64,000 bases of DNA. It comes from Legionella sp. (GTDB lineage Bacteria > Pseudomonadota > Gammaproteobacteria > Legionellales > Legionellaceae). The stretch covers positions 62,001 to 126,000 of the forward strand of contig JACCWN010000028.1 of assembly GCA_013697625.1 (NCBI GenBank). The letters are read 5' to 3'. The notes below the pieces were generated by a model, which worked only from the letters and a program-made list of their open reading frames with translations, made no database searches and was not told the DNA's origin. Of the stretch, positions 10,465 through 20,471 are shown piece after piece; position 1 is the stretch's first letter; every line of letters begins with the position of its first letter. Both the position numbers and the translations under genes were made by a program.

Positions 10465-10541
10465 GCAGAACCCCTTGATGTACCCTATAAAAAACCGATA
10501 TTATCATCGCTTTGCAATGAACGCTACCCAATGAGAAGCCC

Positions 10542-12266
10542 ATGCTTGATTTTAAATTAACTCGTGATAAAAAGTCGGGGGTGCTGACCCTTGAAACCTC
10601 TCTCAATGGCAAAGCCTTATTAACCATACCACAATTAAACAAGGGCACGGCTTTTTCAACAGAAGAAAGAAAAGCATTTGGTTTACTGGGCAAATTGCCC
10701 TACCGCATCGAAAGTTTGGAAGAGCAAGTAACACGCGCCTACCTTCAGTTTTGCAATTATTCCACGCGAATGAAACAAAACATTTATTTAAATAATTTAC
10801 ATGATAAAAATCAAATACTCTTCTATAAACTGATAAATTGTTATTTGGGTGAAATGCTCCCCATCATTTATACACCCATTGTAGGCACTGCAGTACAACG
10901 CTACAGTCATGAATATAGACAACCCCGCGGTTTATACATTGCACACTCAGATAAAAATCAAATTGAAGAAATCATTCATAACCGCACAAATCCTGAAATA
11001 GATTTGATCGTAGTTACAGACGGTGAAGGTGTACTTGGTATTGGGGACCAAGGGATTGGCGGTATGGACATACCGGTTGCTAAATTGATGGTTTACAGTC
11101 TATGTGGTGGCATCGATCCCACCAGAACCTTACCTGTATTTCTTGATGTTGGCACTAATAATCAAGCACTATTGGATGATCCTATGTACTTAGGATGTCC
11201 TCATCCACGTATACCGCAAAAAGATTACGATGCCTTTTTAAAAATTTTTATAGATGAAATACAAAAACAATTTCCAAATGCTTTTTTACATTGGGAAGAC
11301 CTTGGACGGGGTAATGCCAGACGAATTTTAGACATGTATCAAGATGAATTATGTACTTTCAATGATGACATCCAAGGAACAGGAGCAGTTACTTTGGCAG
11401 CTTTATTGGCTGCAACAGAAGTTACTAAATTAAGATTAGATGAGCAACGTTTCATCGTTTTTGGGGCAGGATCTGCAGGTACCGGCATCAGCGATCAAAT
11501 AATTGATGCACTTATTGCTCTGGGATTAAGTCCAAAAGAAGCCTATCAACGGTTTTGGCTGATTGATAGGCAGGGGTTGCTGTTGACCACAGATGATTCT
11601 TTGACTGACGCACAAAAGCCATATGCCCGAGACCCATCAGAATTGCAAACCTGGGACCTAACAAATCCTTCACTTAAAGAAACCATAGAACAGGTTAAGC
11701 CCACCGTTTTAATTGGGTGCTCTGCCCAACCGGGTGCTTTTACCAAAGACATCATTGAAAGTATGTGTACCCATTGCGAGAGGCCAATTATTTTCCCTCT
11801 GTCCAATCCTGATGACAGATGTGAAATCCATCCTGCTGATGCCATTGCTTGGAGTAAAGGCAAAGCACTTATCGCCAGTGGTACTGCTTTTGCCCCAGTT
11901 CAATATGAAGAGCGTTTAATCCATATAGCGCAGTGCAATAATGCCTTGGTTTTTCCAGGCATTGGCTTAGGCATCATTGCAGTTGCAGCCAAACGTTTAA
12001 CCAAAGAAATGATATTGGCGGCTTCCACGGCCTTATGTCAATTTGCGCCCAGCAAACGAGATGGCTTTTTACCACTTCTCCCCTCTTTGGATGAGGCACA
12101 GGTTGTGGCTAAAGCAATTGCATTGGCAGTAGCGCAATGTGCTATTGAATCAGGTCAGGCTCAAATTAATCAAGATGCAGATTTAAAACAACTGATAGAA
12201 GCTAGATTTTGGCAAGCAAAATATCTACCCTATAAACGCATCAATCTTTGTGAAAGCAAATCTTAA
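10542..12266 (+). CDS. maeA: NAD-dependent malic enzyme
   Basis: 574 residues, close to the SfcA/MaeA type. It oxidatively decarboxylates L-malate to pyruvate and CO2. Visible are the N-terminal malic domain (GMVYSPTVG-like segment PIIYTPIVGTAVQRYSHEY), the catalytic region VTDGEGVLGIGDQGIGGM, the metal-binding HWEDLGRGNARRIL, FNDDIQGTGAV and the Rossmann loop FGAGSAGTGISD. It stands alone, transcribed away from the lipoprotein-surE cluster. Its last 26 bases overlap the end of the convergent inhibitor gene. Confidence 0.96.
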   Translation: MLDFKLTRDKKSGVLTLETSLNGKALLTIPQLNKGTAFSTEERKAFGLLGKLPYRIESLEEQVTRAYLQFCNYSTRMKQNIYLNNLHDKNQILFYKLINCYLGEMLPIIYTPIVGTAVQRYSHEYRQPRGLYIAHSDKNQIEEIIHNRTNPEIDLIVVTDGEGVLGIGDQGIGGMDIPVAKLMVYSLCGGIDPTRTLPVFLDVGTNNQALLDDPMYLGCPHPRIPQKDYDAFLKIFIDEIQKQFPNAFLHWEDLGRGNARRILDMYQDELCTFNDDIQGTGAVTLAALLAATEVTKLRLDEQRFIVFGAGSAGTGISDQIIDALIALGLSPKEAYQRFWLIDRQGLLLTTDDSLTDAQKPYARDPSELQTWDLTNPSLKETIEQVKPTVLIGCSAQPGAFTKDIIESMCTHCERPIIFPLSNPDDRCEIHPADAIAWSKGKALIASGTAFAPVQYEERLIHIAQCNNALVFPGIGLGIIAVAAKRLTKEMILAASTALCQFAPSKRDGFLPLLPSLDEAQVVAKAIALAVAQCAIESGQAQINQDADLKQLIEARFWQAKYLPYKRINLCESKS

Positions 12267-12606
12267 TGGTCTTTGTAGAACCGCCTGTATCTTCCCAAGT
12301 GCGGGCGTTTTTAAAACCAATTGTGGTACAGGCTGGGAGTTTTTTTACTTTTTTTACATGAAAAGTAAACAACATTTGTCCGCCTGCGCCTATACGATTA
12401 GTATTTGATTTTTGAAATTGACTGTTACTTAGACTTAGAAGTTTATGATCATAGCGCACCACTGACCATTGAAATCCTGTGGTGGGGTTTGAGGCCAATT
12501 GAATAATAAATTGTTTGGAGTTGGGATCTACTTGCATCAAATCTACATTGGTGGCTAGAACGATATCAGTGATGAAAAACATAACACAAGCCAATAGAAG
12601 TTTCAT
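12241..12606 (-). CDS. Chagasin-like (I42 family) cysteine protease inhibitor
   Basis: 121 residues with a clear signal peptide (MKLLLACVMFFITDIVLA), so periplasmic or secreted. The mature part has the three loops expected of the I42 family: NPTTGFQW for the first, NRIGAGGQMLF for the second, and the NARTWED segment for the third. Proteins of this family block papain-like cysteine proteases. Bacterial members are known, but their targets are mostly unknown. In an organism living in protozoa a host cathepsin-like target is possible; that is inference. The gene is convergent with and overlaps maeA by 26 bases. Confidence 0.82.
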   Translation of the reverse strand: MKLLLACVMFFITDIVLATNVDLMQVDPNSKQFIIQLASNPTTGFQWSVVRYDHKLLSLSNSQFQKSNTNRIGAGGQMLFTFHVKKVKKLPACTTIGFKNARTWEDTGGSTKTIKICFHKD

Positions 12607-12703
12607 ATATTCCTTAAGTAGTAGGCTTATTCAATTGAGTATACTATATTTGTAGTTTTCTTGGTTGTTTGCTTAAAAAATAATTTTACATGGAGTAACC
12701 CCG

Positions 12704-14332
12704 ATGTCCTATGAGACCATGGAATACGATGTATTGATAATAGGTGCTGGACCTGCAGGCTTGTCTGCAGCAATCAAATTAAAACAATTGGCCATGGCCC
12801 AACAAATAGAGTTGCGGGTATGCATTCTTGAAAAAGGGTCCCAAATAGGTGCTCATATTTTATCAGGAGCTGTTCTTGAACCCCGCAGCTTAAAAGAATT
12901 ACTGCCAAATACCTGGGAGGATGCACCTTTGGATACCGCTGTGACTTCGGATGCATTTTATTTTTTAACAAAAACCAAATCTTTCAAACTCCCAACACCA
13001 AAACCAATGGAAAATCACGGTAATTACATCATCAGTTTAGGAGAACTGTGTAAATTTCTTAGTTCTCAAGCTGAGGCATTAGGCTGTGAGATATACCCAG
13101 GATTTTCTGCTCAAAAAGTACTTTACGACAATGATAACCAAGTGATAGGTGTTGAAACCGGATCCATGGGGCTTGATAAAGCGGGCAAAGAAACACCAAA
13201 CTATCAACCTGGCATGCATTTATTAGCTAAGCAAACATTGATTGCCGAGGGTTGCCGAGGACAGTTAGGTCAAGTGCTGATGAGCCGGTATCATCTAAGA
13301 GATGATGTACAGCCCCAAACCTATGGTCTAGGCCTAAAAGAAATATGGCACATTGAAGCACAACATCACGAACCTGGCAAAGTAATTCACACCATAGGCT
13401 GGCCCCTCAGTCAAGCATGTTATGGCGGAGCTTTCCTCTATCATCTGTCAAAACAACGCCTTGCCATCGGATTTGTTGTAGGGTTAGATTATAAAAACAC
13501 CTGGTTAAATCCCTATGAAGAATTCCAACGTTTTAAAACCCATCCTCTTATAAGCTCTGTATTAAAAAAGGGTGAACGACTAGGCTATGGTGCACGCGCT
13601 TTAAACGAAGGTGGTTGGCAATCTCTGCCCAAACTCACCTTTCCGGGAGGGGCTTTGATTGGCGATGCAGCCGGTTTTTTAAATGTTCCGAAAATAAAAG
13701 GAATTCACACGGCCATGAAGTCTGGGATGTTGGCAGCCGAAGCCTGTTTTGAATTCTTTACCCAAACAGGGTCCACCCAGCCTGAGCTATATGGTTATTC
13801 CCAACGCATTCAAAAATCCTGGGTAGCAAAAGAACTGTATCAGGTGAGAAATATTAGACCGGGGTTTAAATATGGTTTGATTCCAGGCTTAATTAATGCA
13901 GCTTTTGAAACTTACATTACCAGGGGACACACGCCCTGGACTTTGAGCAATCAGGCCGATCACACCTGTTTAAGACCAGCAAACCAAGATAAAAAAATTC
14001 ATTACCCAGCACCTGATGGTGTACTAACCTTCGATAAACTGTCCTCTGTTTTTTTATCAAATACCTACCATGAAGAAAATCAACCCTGCCATCTGAAATT
14101 GAAACAATCGGCTTTAGCCATCAATCTAAACTATAAAGTATATGCCTCTCCCGAAGTACGTTATTGCCCTGCAGACGTTTATGAAATTTTAGATGAAGCC
14201 TCTGGACCCAGACTACAAATCAATGCAGCCAATTGTATCCATTGTAAAACCTGTGATATCAAAGACCCTCGACAAAATATAGTTTGGACTGCACCAGAAG
14301 GTGGAGGTGGCCCGAATTATTCTCAAATGTAG
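12704..14332 (+). CDS. Electron transfer flavoprotein-ubiquinone oxidoreductase
   Basis: 542 residues, the normal size of ETF-QO. It passes electrons from acyl-CoA and other dehydrogenases, via ETF, to ubiquinone at the inner membrane. The FAD-binding loop is DVLIIGAGPAGLSAAIKL near the N-terminus. KSGMLAAEACFEF and GGALIGDAAGFLNVPKIKG mark the second FAD site, and the C-terminal ferredoxin-like domain carries Cys ligands in NAANCIHCKTCDIKDP. GGAG lies upstream of the ATG. etfA/B are not in the window. Confidence 0.96.
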   Translation: MSYETMEYDVLIIGAGPAGLSAAIKLKQLAMAQQIELRVCILEKGSQIGAHILSGAVLEPRSLKELLPNTWEDAPLDTAVTSDAFYFLTKTKSFKLPTPKPMENHGNYIISLGELCKFLSSQAEALGCEIYPGFSAQKVLYDNDNQVIGVETGSMGLDKAGKETPNYQPGMHLLAKQTLIAEGCRGQLGQVLMSRYHLRDDVQPQTYGLGLKEIWHIEAQHHEPGKVIHTIGWPLSQACYGGAFLYHLSKQRLAIGFVVGLDYKNTWLNPYEEFQRFKTHPLISSVLKKGERLGYGARALNEGGWQSLPKLTFPGGALIGDAAGFLNVPKIKGIHTAMKSGMLAAEACFEFFTQTGSTQPELYGYSQRIQKSWVAKELYQVRNIRPGFKYGLIPGLINAAFETYITRGHTPWTLSNQADHTCLRPANQDKKIHYPAPDGVLTFDKLSSVFLSNTYHEENQPCHLKLKQSALAINLNYKVYASPEVRYCPADVYEILDEASGPRLQINAANCIHCKTCDIKDPRQNIVWTAPEGGGGPNYSQM

Positions 14333-14576
14333 TATTTTGGAAATTCATCTATTGCAAGACAAATAATGCTATTGAATTTTAATACAATTCGCCGTCATTG
14401 CGAACGCAGAGAAGTAACCCAGAACTGAATTTTAACAACTTTCATACCAATACTCCTTTCATATGCAAGTCATGCTTCATGGGTTGATTGATTTTCAGTG
14501 CTTATCTTCATAAAAACTAGATTCTATCCTTCAATTTAGGTTAAAGTTCAACATTGGCTTTAATAAGTAGATAGTT
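14333..14576. other. etf-QO/dnaE intergenic region with a short dispersed-repeat-like motif
   Basis: No gene is seen. Near 14390-14424 the phrase CGCCGTCATTGCGAACGC resembles the head of short dispersed repeats common in intracellular proteobacteria; only one copy is in the window, so repeat status is unproven. The dnaE promoter should lie in the last 100 bases. Confidence 0.35.
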
Positions 14577-17500
14577 ATGCAACAACGCTTTGTCCATTTA
14601 CGGCTACACACAGAATTCTCCTTGATAGATGGATTGGTACGAATCAAACCTTTGATGCAGGTGTTACCAGAAAGAGGCATGTGTGCTGTTGCAGTAACTG
14701 ATTATTGCAATTTATTTGGTGCAGTCAAACATTTTTCTTATGCCTTAGAAAAAGGTATCAAACCCATCATTGGCAGTGATTTACCTTGTCACCAGCTTGG
14801 CAAGCCTGAAAATATAAATGCCATGCTTTTTTTGTGCATGAACGACAAAGGGTATAAAAATTTAACTTGCCTAATTTCCAAAGCCTATCAAGAAGGTCAA
14901 TATCTAGGACAACCTAGGGTACAAAATCAATGGATAGCCGAGCATTCTGAAGGCCTTATAGTATTATCCGGAGGAAAATTCGGTGACATTGGGCAAGCTT
15001 TATTAAAACAGGATATACAAACTGCTACAGAACGTGCCTTGCACTGGCAGAGTCTCTTTCCTAACCGTTTTTATTTAGAAATTCAACGCACAGGTAGACA
15101 AGACGAAACCCTTTATAACAAGCAATTGATTGACTTAGCCCAAACATTGCAATTACCACTGGTAGCAACCAATGATGTTTGTTTCATTGATAAAACCGAT
15201 TTTGAAGCACATGAAGCGCGCGTATGTATACATGATGGACTTAGTTTGTCAGATCCGCGCCGACAAAAACGCTACAGTGCAGAGCAATATCTGCGTTCGG
15301 CACAAGAGATGGAAAGTTTGTTTTCAGATATCCCAAGTGCCATAGCAAATACCCTAGAAATATCCAAACGTTGTAATGTTATATTAGAGTTGGGCAAAAA
15401 TTATCTACCCAATTTTCCTATCCCCAAAGGTGATACGGTTGAAGGGTATTTAACCCACTTGTCGCAACAAGGGTTAGAAGAGCGGCTTGAATTTCTTTCC
15501 CGCCAAAAAAGCGAGACTCAGCTGTTGCTTGGTCACAAGGAAACAGAAAAAAATAACTTAAGAGACCAGTCAGACTATGATCAACGATTAGCAATAGAAC
15601 TGCAAGTGATTAACCGTATGGGTTTTGCAGGATATTTTCTCATCGTTGCAGATTTCATCCAATGGGCTAAAAATAATGGCGTTCCTGTAGGGCCGGGTCG
15701 TGGTTCTGGTGCTGGCTCCTTGGTAGCTTATGCTTTAAAAATTACCGATCTTGACCCCTTGGAATATGATTTGCTATTCGAGCGGTTTTTAAATCCTGAA
15801 CGGGTGTCAATGCCTGATTTTGATATCGATTTTTGCATGGAAGGTCGAGATAAGGTAATTGATTATGTGGCAAGCAAATATGGCAGGCACTGTGTGTCAC
15901 AAATCATTACCTTTGGAACTATGGCGGCCAAGGCTGTTGTTCGCGATGTGGGCCGGGTATTGGGTCTTCCCTACCCCTTTGTGGATAAATTAGCGAAATT
16001 GGTTCCTTTTGAAATCGGCATGACATTGACCAAGGCTTTGGAACAAGTAGATGAATTGCGCCGACGGTTTGAAGATGAAGAAGAAGTTAGAGAATTAATA
16101 GAGCTTGCTTTAAAATTAGAAGGCATCACCAAGAATGCGGGCAAACATGCGGGGGGCGTTGTTATTGCTCCCTCCAAATTAACCGATTTTACAGCTATAT
16201 ATTGTGAGCAAGGGTCTACCCAAATTGTAAGTCAATTTGATAAAGACGATGTGGAATCCGTAGGTTTGGTCAAATTTGACTTTTTAGGTTTAAGAACCCT
16301 AACAATCATTGACTGGGCCATCAATACCATCAATAAGCAAAAACAAGTCTTGGGTCAATTACCTATAGACATTTCACAAATTCCCACCATTGATGCCCCA
16401 AGTTATCAACTGCTCAAAGCTTGCCAGACTACGGCTGTGTTTCAGTTAGAATCTCGTGGGATGAAAGAGCTGATAAATCGTTTGCAGCCTGATTGCTTTG
16501 AGGAAATCATTGCCCTGGTGGCTTTGTTTAGACCTGGTCCGCTGCAATCAGGCATGGTTGATGACTTCATAGACCGCAAACACGGTAGAGCCCTGGTTGA
16601 ATACCCGCATCCTGATCTAGAGCCCATATTAAAGCCCACATATGGTATCATCTTATATCAAGAACAAGTGATGCAAATTGCTCAAGTTTTGGCTAATTTT
16701 TCACTGGGTGCTGCCGATCTACTTCGCCGCGCCATGGGAAAGAAAAAACCTGAAGAAATGGCAAAACAAAGAGAAATTTTTACCACCGGCGCTATGGCTC
16801 GGGGAGTGGAGGCCACGGTTGCTACCTATATCTTCGATCTCATGGAAAAATTTGCAGGCTATGGTTTTAACAAATCACATTCAGCAGCCTATGCCCTTGT
16901 CGCTTATCAAACGGCTTGGCTAAAAACACATTATCCTGCGGCATTTATGGCCGCCGTATTGTCATCGGATATGGATAATACAGACAAGGTAGTTACTTTC
17001 ATTGATGAGTGCGCTCATATGAAATTAACCCTAAAGCCCCCTTCTATCAATCATTCCTTGTATCAATTCACAGTTGAGGATGATAAAACCATCCTCTATG
17101 GTCTTGGAGCAATCAAGGGTGTTGGTGAATCAGCCATTGAATGCATTACTTATGAGCGAGTTGAACAAGGACCCTATTTAGACTTATTTAATTTTTGCCA
17201 ACGGCTAGATTTGCGCAAAGTCAATAGACGTGTGATTGAGGCCTTGATCAAAACCGGTGCTTTTGATGAATGGCAAGTTGAGCGAGCTGTCTTAGTGGCT
17301 ACAGTCGAAAAAGCCCTCAAAGTAGCTGAAAAAGAACATCAAAACCAATCTTGTGGGCAGTTGGATATGTTTACTTTATTAGAAGATGAGGCCAACCAAC
17401 AATCCTATTTACACAGTAACCCCTGGTCAGAGATAGAACGATTAGAAGGTGAACGCGGGGTCTTGGGGTTTTATTTAACTGGGCACCCTACTGATCGATA

Positions 17501-18056
17501 TAGGCGCGAATTTAAGGACTTCTTTACCCCCATTGCCCAATTAAATCCTTCTGCGCATAAAAAAGCCATTGTTTGTGCTCAAGTGTTGTCAATCAGAAAA
17601 ATTACAACAAAACGTGGTAAGCAATTGATTATAATGCAGGTTGAAGATTCCACAGCGAAAATGGACATTGTGGTATTTGACGAAATTTTTGCAAGCTTTG
17701 CACATCCACTGGTGAATGGCAATGTATTCATTGTAGAAGGCGAAATCGCACGCGATGAGTACAACGGAGGGGTCAAAATAACAGCAAACCAACTCCATAC
17801 CTTAGCCGCTGCACGTACAAAATTTGGTCGGTATCTACAAATTCGAATAAACCAAACAAACCAGATGCATTTACCCCTCATTCGCTCATTATTGAAATCC
17901 CACACTGGATCCTGTGTTGTACAATTATTGTACGAAAATGAACAGGCTCAAGCGGGCTTGAATTTACCTGCACAATGGCGGGTTAATCCCAGCGATGAAT
18001 TACTAACATTATTAATAAATGTCTTAGGTGAAGAGCGGGCTGTGATGCAATACTGA
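14577..18056 (+). CDS. dnaE: DNA polymerase III subunit alpha
   Basis: 1159 residues, as for proteobacterial DnaE. This is the catalytic chain of the chromosomal replicase. The PHP domain opens with HLRLHTEFSLIDGLV. The polymerase catalytic Asp residues lie in the region MPDFDIDFCMEGRDKVI, preceded by GVPVGPGRGSGAGSLVAYAL. The fingers have KPTYGIILYQEQVMQIAQ and FAGYGFNKSHSAAYALV. A helix-hairpin-helix (GLGAIKGVGESAIE) and an OB fold (IMQVEDSTAKMDIVVFDEI) follow. The C-terminus is complete. It stands alone, 46 bases before the ubiA-like gene. Confidence 0.98.
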   Translation: MQQRFVHLRLHTEFSLIDGLVRIKPLMQVLPERGMCAVAVTDYCNLFGAVKHFSYALEKGIKPIIGSDLPCHQLGKPENINAMLFLCMNDKGYKNLTCLISKAYQEGQYLGQPRVQNQWIAEHSEGLIVLSGGKFGDIGQALLKQDIQTATERALHWQSLFPNRFYLEIQRTGRQDETLYNKQLIDLAQTLQLPLVATNDVCFIDKTDFEAHEARVCIHDGLSLSDPRRQKRYSAEQYLRSAQEMESLFSDIPSAIANTLEISKRCNVILELGKNYLPNFPIPKGDTVEGYLTHLSQQGLEERLEFLSRQKSETQLLLGHKETEKNNLRDQSDYDQRLAIELQVINRMGFAGYFLIVADFIQWAKNNGVPVGPGRGSGAGSLVAYALKITDLDPLEYDLLFERFLNPERVSMPDFDIDFCMEGRDKVIDYVASKYGRHCVSQIITFGTMAAKAVVRDVGRVLGLPYPFVDKLAKLVPFEIGMTLTKALEQVDELRRRFEDEEEVRELIELALKLEGITKNAGKHAGGVVIAPSKLTDFTAIYCEQGSTQIVSQFDKDDVESVGLVKFDFLGLRTLTIIDWAINTINKQKQVLGQLPIDISQIPTIDAPSYQLLKACQTTAVFQLESRGMKELINRLQPDCFEEIIALVALFRPGPLQSGMVDDFIDRKHGRALVEYPHPDLEPILKPTYGIILYQEQVMQIAQVLANFSLGAADLLRRAMGKKKPEEMAKQREIFTTGAMARGVEATVATYIFDLMEKFAGYGFNKSHSAAYALVAYQTAWLKTHYPAAFMAAVLSSDMDNTDKVVTFIDECAHMKLTLKPPSINHSLYQFTVEDDKTILYGLGAIKGVGESAIECITYERVEQGPYLDLFNFCQRLDLRKVNRRVIEALIKTGAFDEWQVERAVLVATVEKALKVAEKEHQNQSCGQLDMFTLLEDEANQQSYLHSNPWSEIERLEGERGVLGFYLTGHPTDRYRREFKDFFTPIAQLNPSAHKKAIVCAQVLSIRKITTKRGKQLIIMQVEDSTAKMDIVVFDEIFASFAHPLVNGNVFIVEGEIARDEYNGGVKITANQLHTLAAARTKFGRYLQIRINQTNQMHLPLIRSLLKSHTGSCVVQLLYENEQAQAGLNLPAQWRVNPSDELLTLLINVLGEERAVMQY

Positions 18057-18102
18057 GGTGGATCTTTGTATTTTAGATTAGTTCATTGATAGGGTGGGGA
18101 TA

Positions 18103-18951
18103 ATGGAACCATTTAAAAATTTTTTACAGCTACTACGGCTTTCACATTGGTCTAAATCTATTTTTGTCCTGCTGGGTCTTTTTTACTCTCAAGATGGAAA
18201 ATTTCTAGTACCCGCTCTTTTGGCGGCCTTGGCCTTCTGTCTCATTTCAAGTGCAGTTTATATTTACAATGACATTGAAGATAGAACAGAAGATCGCCTA
18301 CATCCACATAAACGCCACCGTCCATTGGCTGCAAAAAAAGTATCGCAAACGGATGCTTTTCTTATCATGTTTGTATTGTTAATAATCGGACTAAGCTTGG
18401 GGTGGTTGGTTTCAAAACCCTTAGCGGTACTATTGAGTATTTATTTATTGGTAAATGTCGCTTATAACCATGGTCTTAAAGTAATACCCCTGCTCGATGT
18501 GTCCTGTATTGCCATAGGCTTTATGCTTAGAGTGCTTGCTGGTACTGTGGGCATAGGTCTACCCATCTCAGGTTGGCTAACTGTGACTGCTACCTTGCTC
18601 AGTTTATTTATTGCATTGAATAAACGCAGATTAGAGCTGCAATTAGGACTAACACATTCCACCAGGAAAGTATTGACAAATTATCACCCACAATTACTGT
18701 ATTGGGCCATTCTCTCCACTGGATTTGGTTGTTTTTTAACCTATTTATTCTACTCAATTTACGCACATACAGAATCTTTCTATTTCATTCTTACACTCCC
18801 CTTTGCTGCTATTGCCTTATGGCGGTTTGCTTGGCTTACGACTAGAAACATTGAAAATGATGATCCCATCAATGTATTTTTAAATGATAGATTGTCTCGA
18901 GTAAATCTTTATTGTTTCATTACTCTAACACTATTAGCCTTGACAAAATGA
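18103..18951 (+). CDS. UbiA-family prenyltransferase resembling decaprenyl-phosphate phosphoribosyltransferase
   Basis: 282 residues from the ATG at 18103, which has GGGTGGGG just upstream; the GTG at 18094 is a weaker choice. It is a polytopic membrane protein of the UbiA fold. The first Asp-rich motif reads NDIEDRTEDRLHPHKRHRP and is followed by LAAKK. The HP-x-K-x-x-RP pattern right after the Asp motif is a mark of the subgroup that attaches phosphoribosyl to polyprenyl phosphate, rather than of UbiA or heme O synthases. Such enzymes make the precursor of decaprenyl-phosphoryl-arabinose. Its stop overlaps the start of the next gene as ATGA, whose product looks like an arabinofuranosyltransferase, and this supports the call. 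Confidence 0.8.
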   Translation: MEPFKNFLQLLRLSHWSKSIFVLLGLFYSQDGKFLVPALLAALAFCLISSAVYIYNDIEDRTEDRLHPHKRHRPLAAKKVSQTDAFLIMFVLLIIGLSLGWLVSKPLAVLLSIYLLVNVAYNHGLKVIPLLDVSCIAIGFMLRVLAGTVGIGLPISGWLTVTATLLSLFIALNKRRLELQLGLTHSTRKVLTNYHPQLLYWAILSTGFGCFLTYLFYSIYAHTESFYFILTLPFAAIALWRFAWLTTRNIENDDPINVFLNDRLSRVNLYCFITLTLLALTK

Positions 18952-20471
18952 AAAGAGGTTTTGTCGAGTTTCTACTTTTAGTTTGTTTGTCCTATTTATT
19001 CATTGTACAGCTAATAGCAATTTGGCCTTTCACCATTGATGATATGTACATTACCCTACGGTATGCAAAAAATTGGACATCAGGCCTGGGGTTGTTATGG
19101 AATGTGCAAGAAGCTCCTGTCGAGGGGTACTCTAATTTTAGTTTTTTACTGTTGGCAAGTGCAGCGCTTTTATTAAAAACAAATCCCGTGGTGGTGTTAA
19201 AAGCTATGGGAGGGATTGGTTTATTGCTGACTTGCATTTTTACATTTTTAATCTCAAGAGTCTGGCTGGCTCGAAGGGACTCCCTGCTTGCTTGCATAGG
19301 ATTGTTACTTTATAAAGGGCAGATCATTTGGGCTGTTAGTGGCTTAGAGACAAGTTTTTTTGAGGCTTGTATTTGTGGCTGTGTTTATTTTGCCTTCAGA
19401 GGACTGGGCTATTCATTATTTCCTCAAGACCGTGGAAAAATGTATAGTTTTTACTTCTTTTTAGCCGGTGTCTGTATCACATTAGGCGGATTAACCCGGC
19501 CTGAAACCCCGGTATTTATGGTTGTATTCTTAGTATTGATTGCTTGGAGTGCGCGAAATCTTCGTGCGGTTATGTGGTTTGTTTTACCAATTTTTTGTCT
19601 CTTCATACCCTATTTTTTATGGCGTTGGCATTATTATGGGTTGCTATTTCCCAATCCTATCTACTGTAAAGCCTTTACAAATACACTATTATTCCAACTG
19701 GATAAAAACTACATACAACTTATTTGGCCCTTCTTAGCCATTGCTTTGGTAGGTGTTTCCATAGATTATCAAAAACCAAGTAAAACAATGAAAGGGTTAT
19801 TCCTTGATGTACGCCCCTTTTTTCTATGCTTACCCAGTTTGATATATGTCATCCTTTTGCACGATGCTGATACAATAGTGGCTTTTGACAACAGACTGTT
19901 TCTATCAGCTTTTGCCTTGCTGCTTCCACTCACAATAAAGGGCATGAGCGATTCATTATTAATGATCTTAAAACATAGAGACGGTTATTATTTCCTGTGT
20001 TTATGTTTGGTCTTTATTTGCTTTGCCAAGTTATTCATACCAACATTGAGCCTTGCACAATACAGGCAATTTACCATCAATCCTAAAGCTGGTGAACAGT
20101 TACGCAAACAGGTTTTAAATTGGCTCAAGAAAGAAGCCTTAGATACTGATGTCGTTGTTTTAGGTGACAGCGGTATGATCCCTTATTACAGTAATTTGAA
20201 TTATATCGATTCATATTGCATAAACAATAAAAAAATGGGCCAATTACCGGAACTAGTACGCCCAGTATTTTTGAGCACCCAAATTGATCAAAAAAGACCA
20301 AGATTTGTAATTTTAACCTCACTAGTTTCAAAGGGACAGCTCATTTATCTAACAAATGATCTCTTCTTAAAATCAAAATTTGATACTGAAAACGAGTATG
20401 AATTAACTAGAATTTTTACTACTGGGGATCGACCGTCTTTATATCGTTATGAAATATTTGTGAGGAAATAA
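18948..20471 (+). CDS. AftB-like GT-C membrane glycosyltransferase
   Basis: 507 residues from the ATG at 18948, which overlaps the previous stop by four bases. About ten hydrophobic segments are followed by a soluble C-terminal part (from about residue 385). The first periplasmic loop carries the block FTIDDMYITLRYAKNW with GYSNFSFL shortly after. This Asp-Asp-x-Tyr-Ile-x-x-Arg-Tyr plus EGYSN pattern is typical of mycobacterial AftB-type enzymes, which transfer D-arabinofuranose from its decaprenyl-phosphate carrier. Pairing with the phosphoribosyltransferase-like gene fits that substrate. The acceptor is unknown; pilin, LPS or a lipid are all possible. Confidence 0.75.
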   Translation: MKRGFVEFLLLVCLSYLFIVQLIAIWPFTIDDMYITLRYAKNWTSGLGLLWNVQEAPVEGYSNFSFLLLASAALLLKTNPVVVLKAMGGIGLLLTCIFTFLISRVWLARRDSLLACIGLLLYKGQIIWAVSGLETSFFEACICGCVYFAFRGLGYSLFPQDRGKMYSFYFFLAGVCITLGGLTRPETPVFMVVFLVLIAWSARNLRAVMWFVLPIFCLFIPYFLWRWHYYGLLFPNPIYCKAFTNTLLFQLDKNYIQLIWPFLAIALVGVSIDYQKPSKTMKGLFLDVRPFFLCLPSLIYVILLHDADTIVAFDNRLFLSAFALLLPLTIKGMSDSLLMILKHRDGYYFLCLCLVFICFAKLFIPTLSLAQYRQFTINPKAGEQLRKQVLNWLKKEALDTDVVVLGDSGMIPYYSNLNYIDSYCINNKKMGQLPELVRPVFLSTQIDQKRPRFVILTSLVSKGQLIYLTNDLFLKSKFDTENEYELTRIFTTGDRPSLYRYEIFVRK

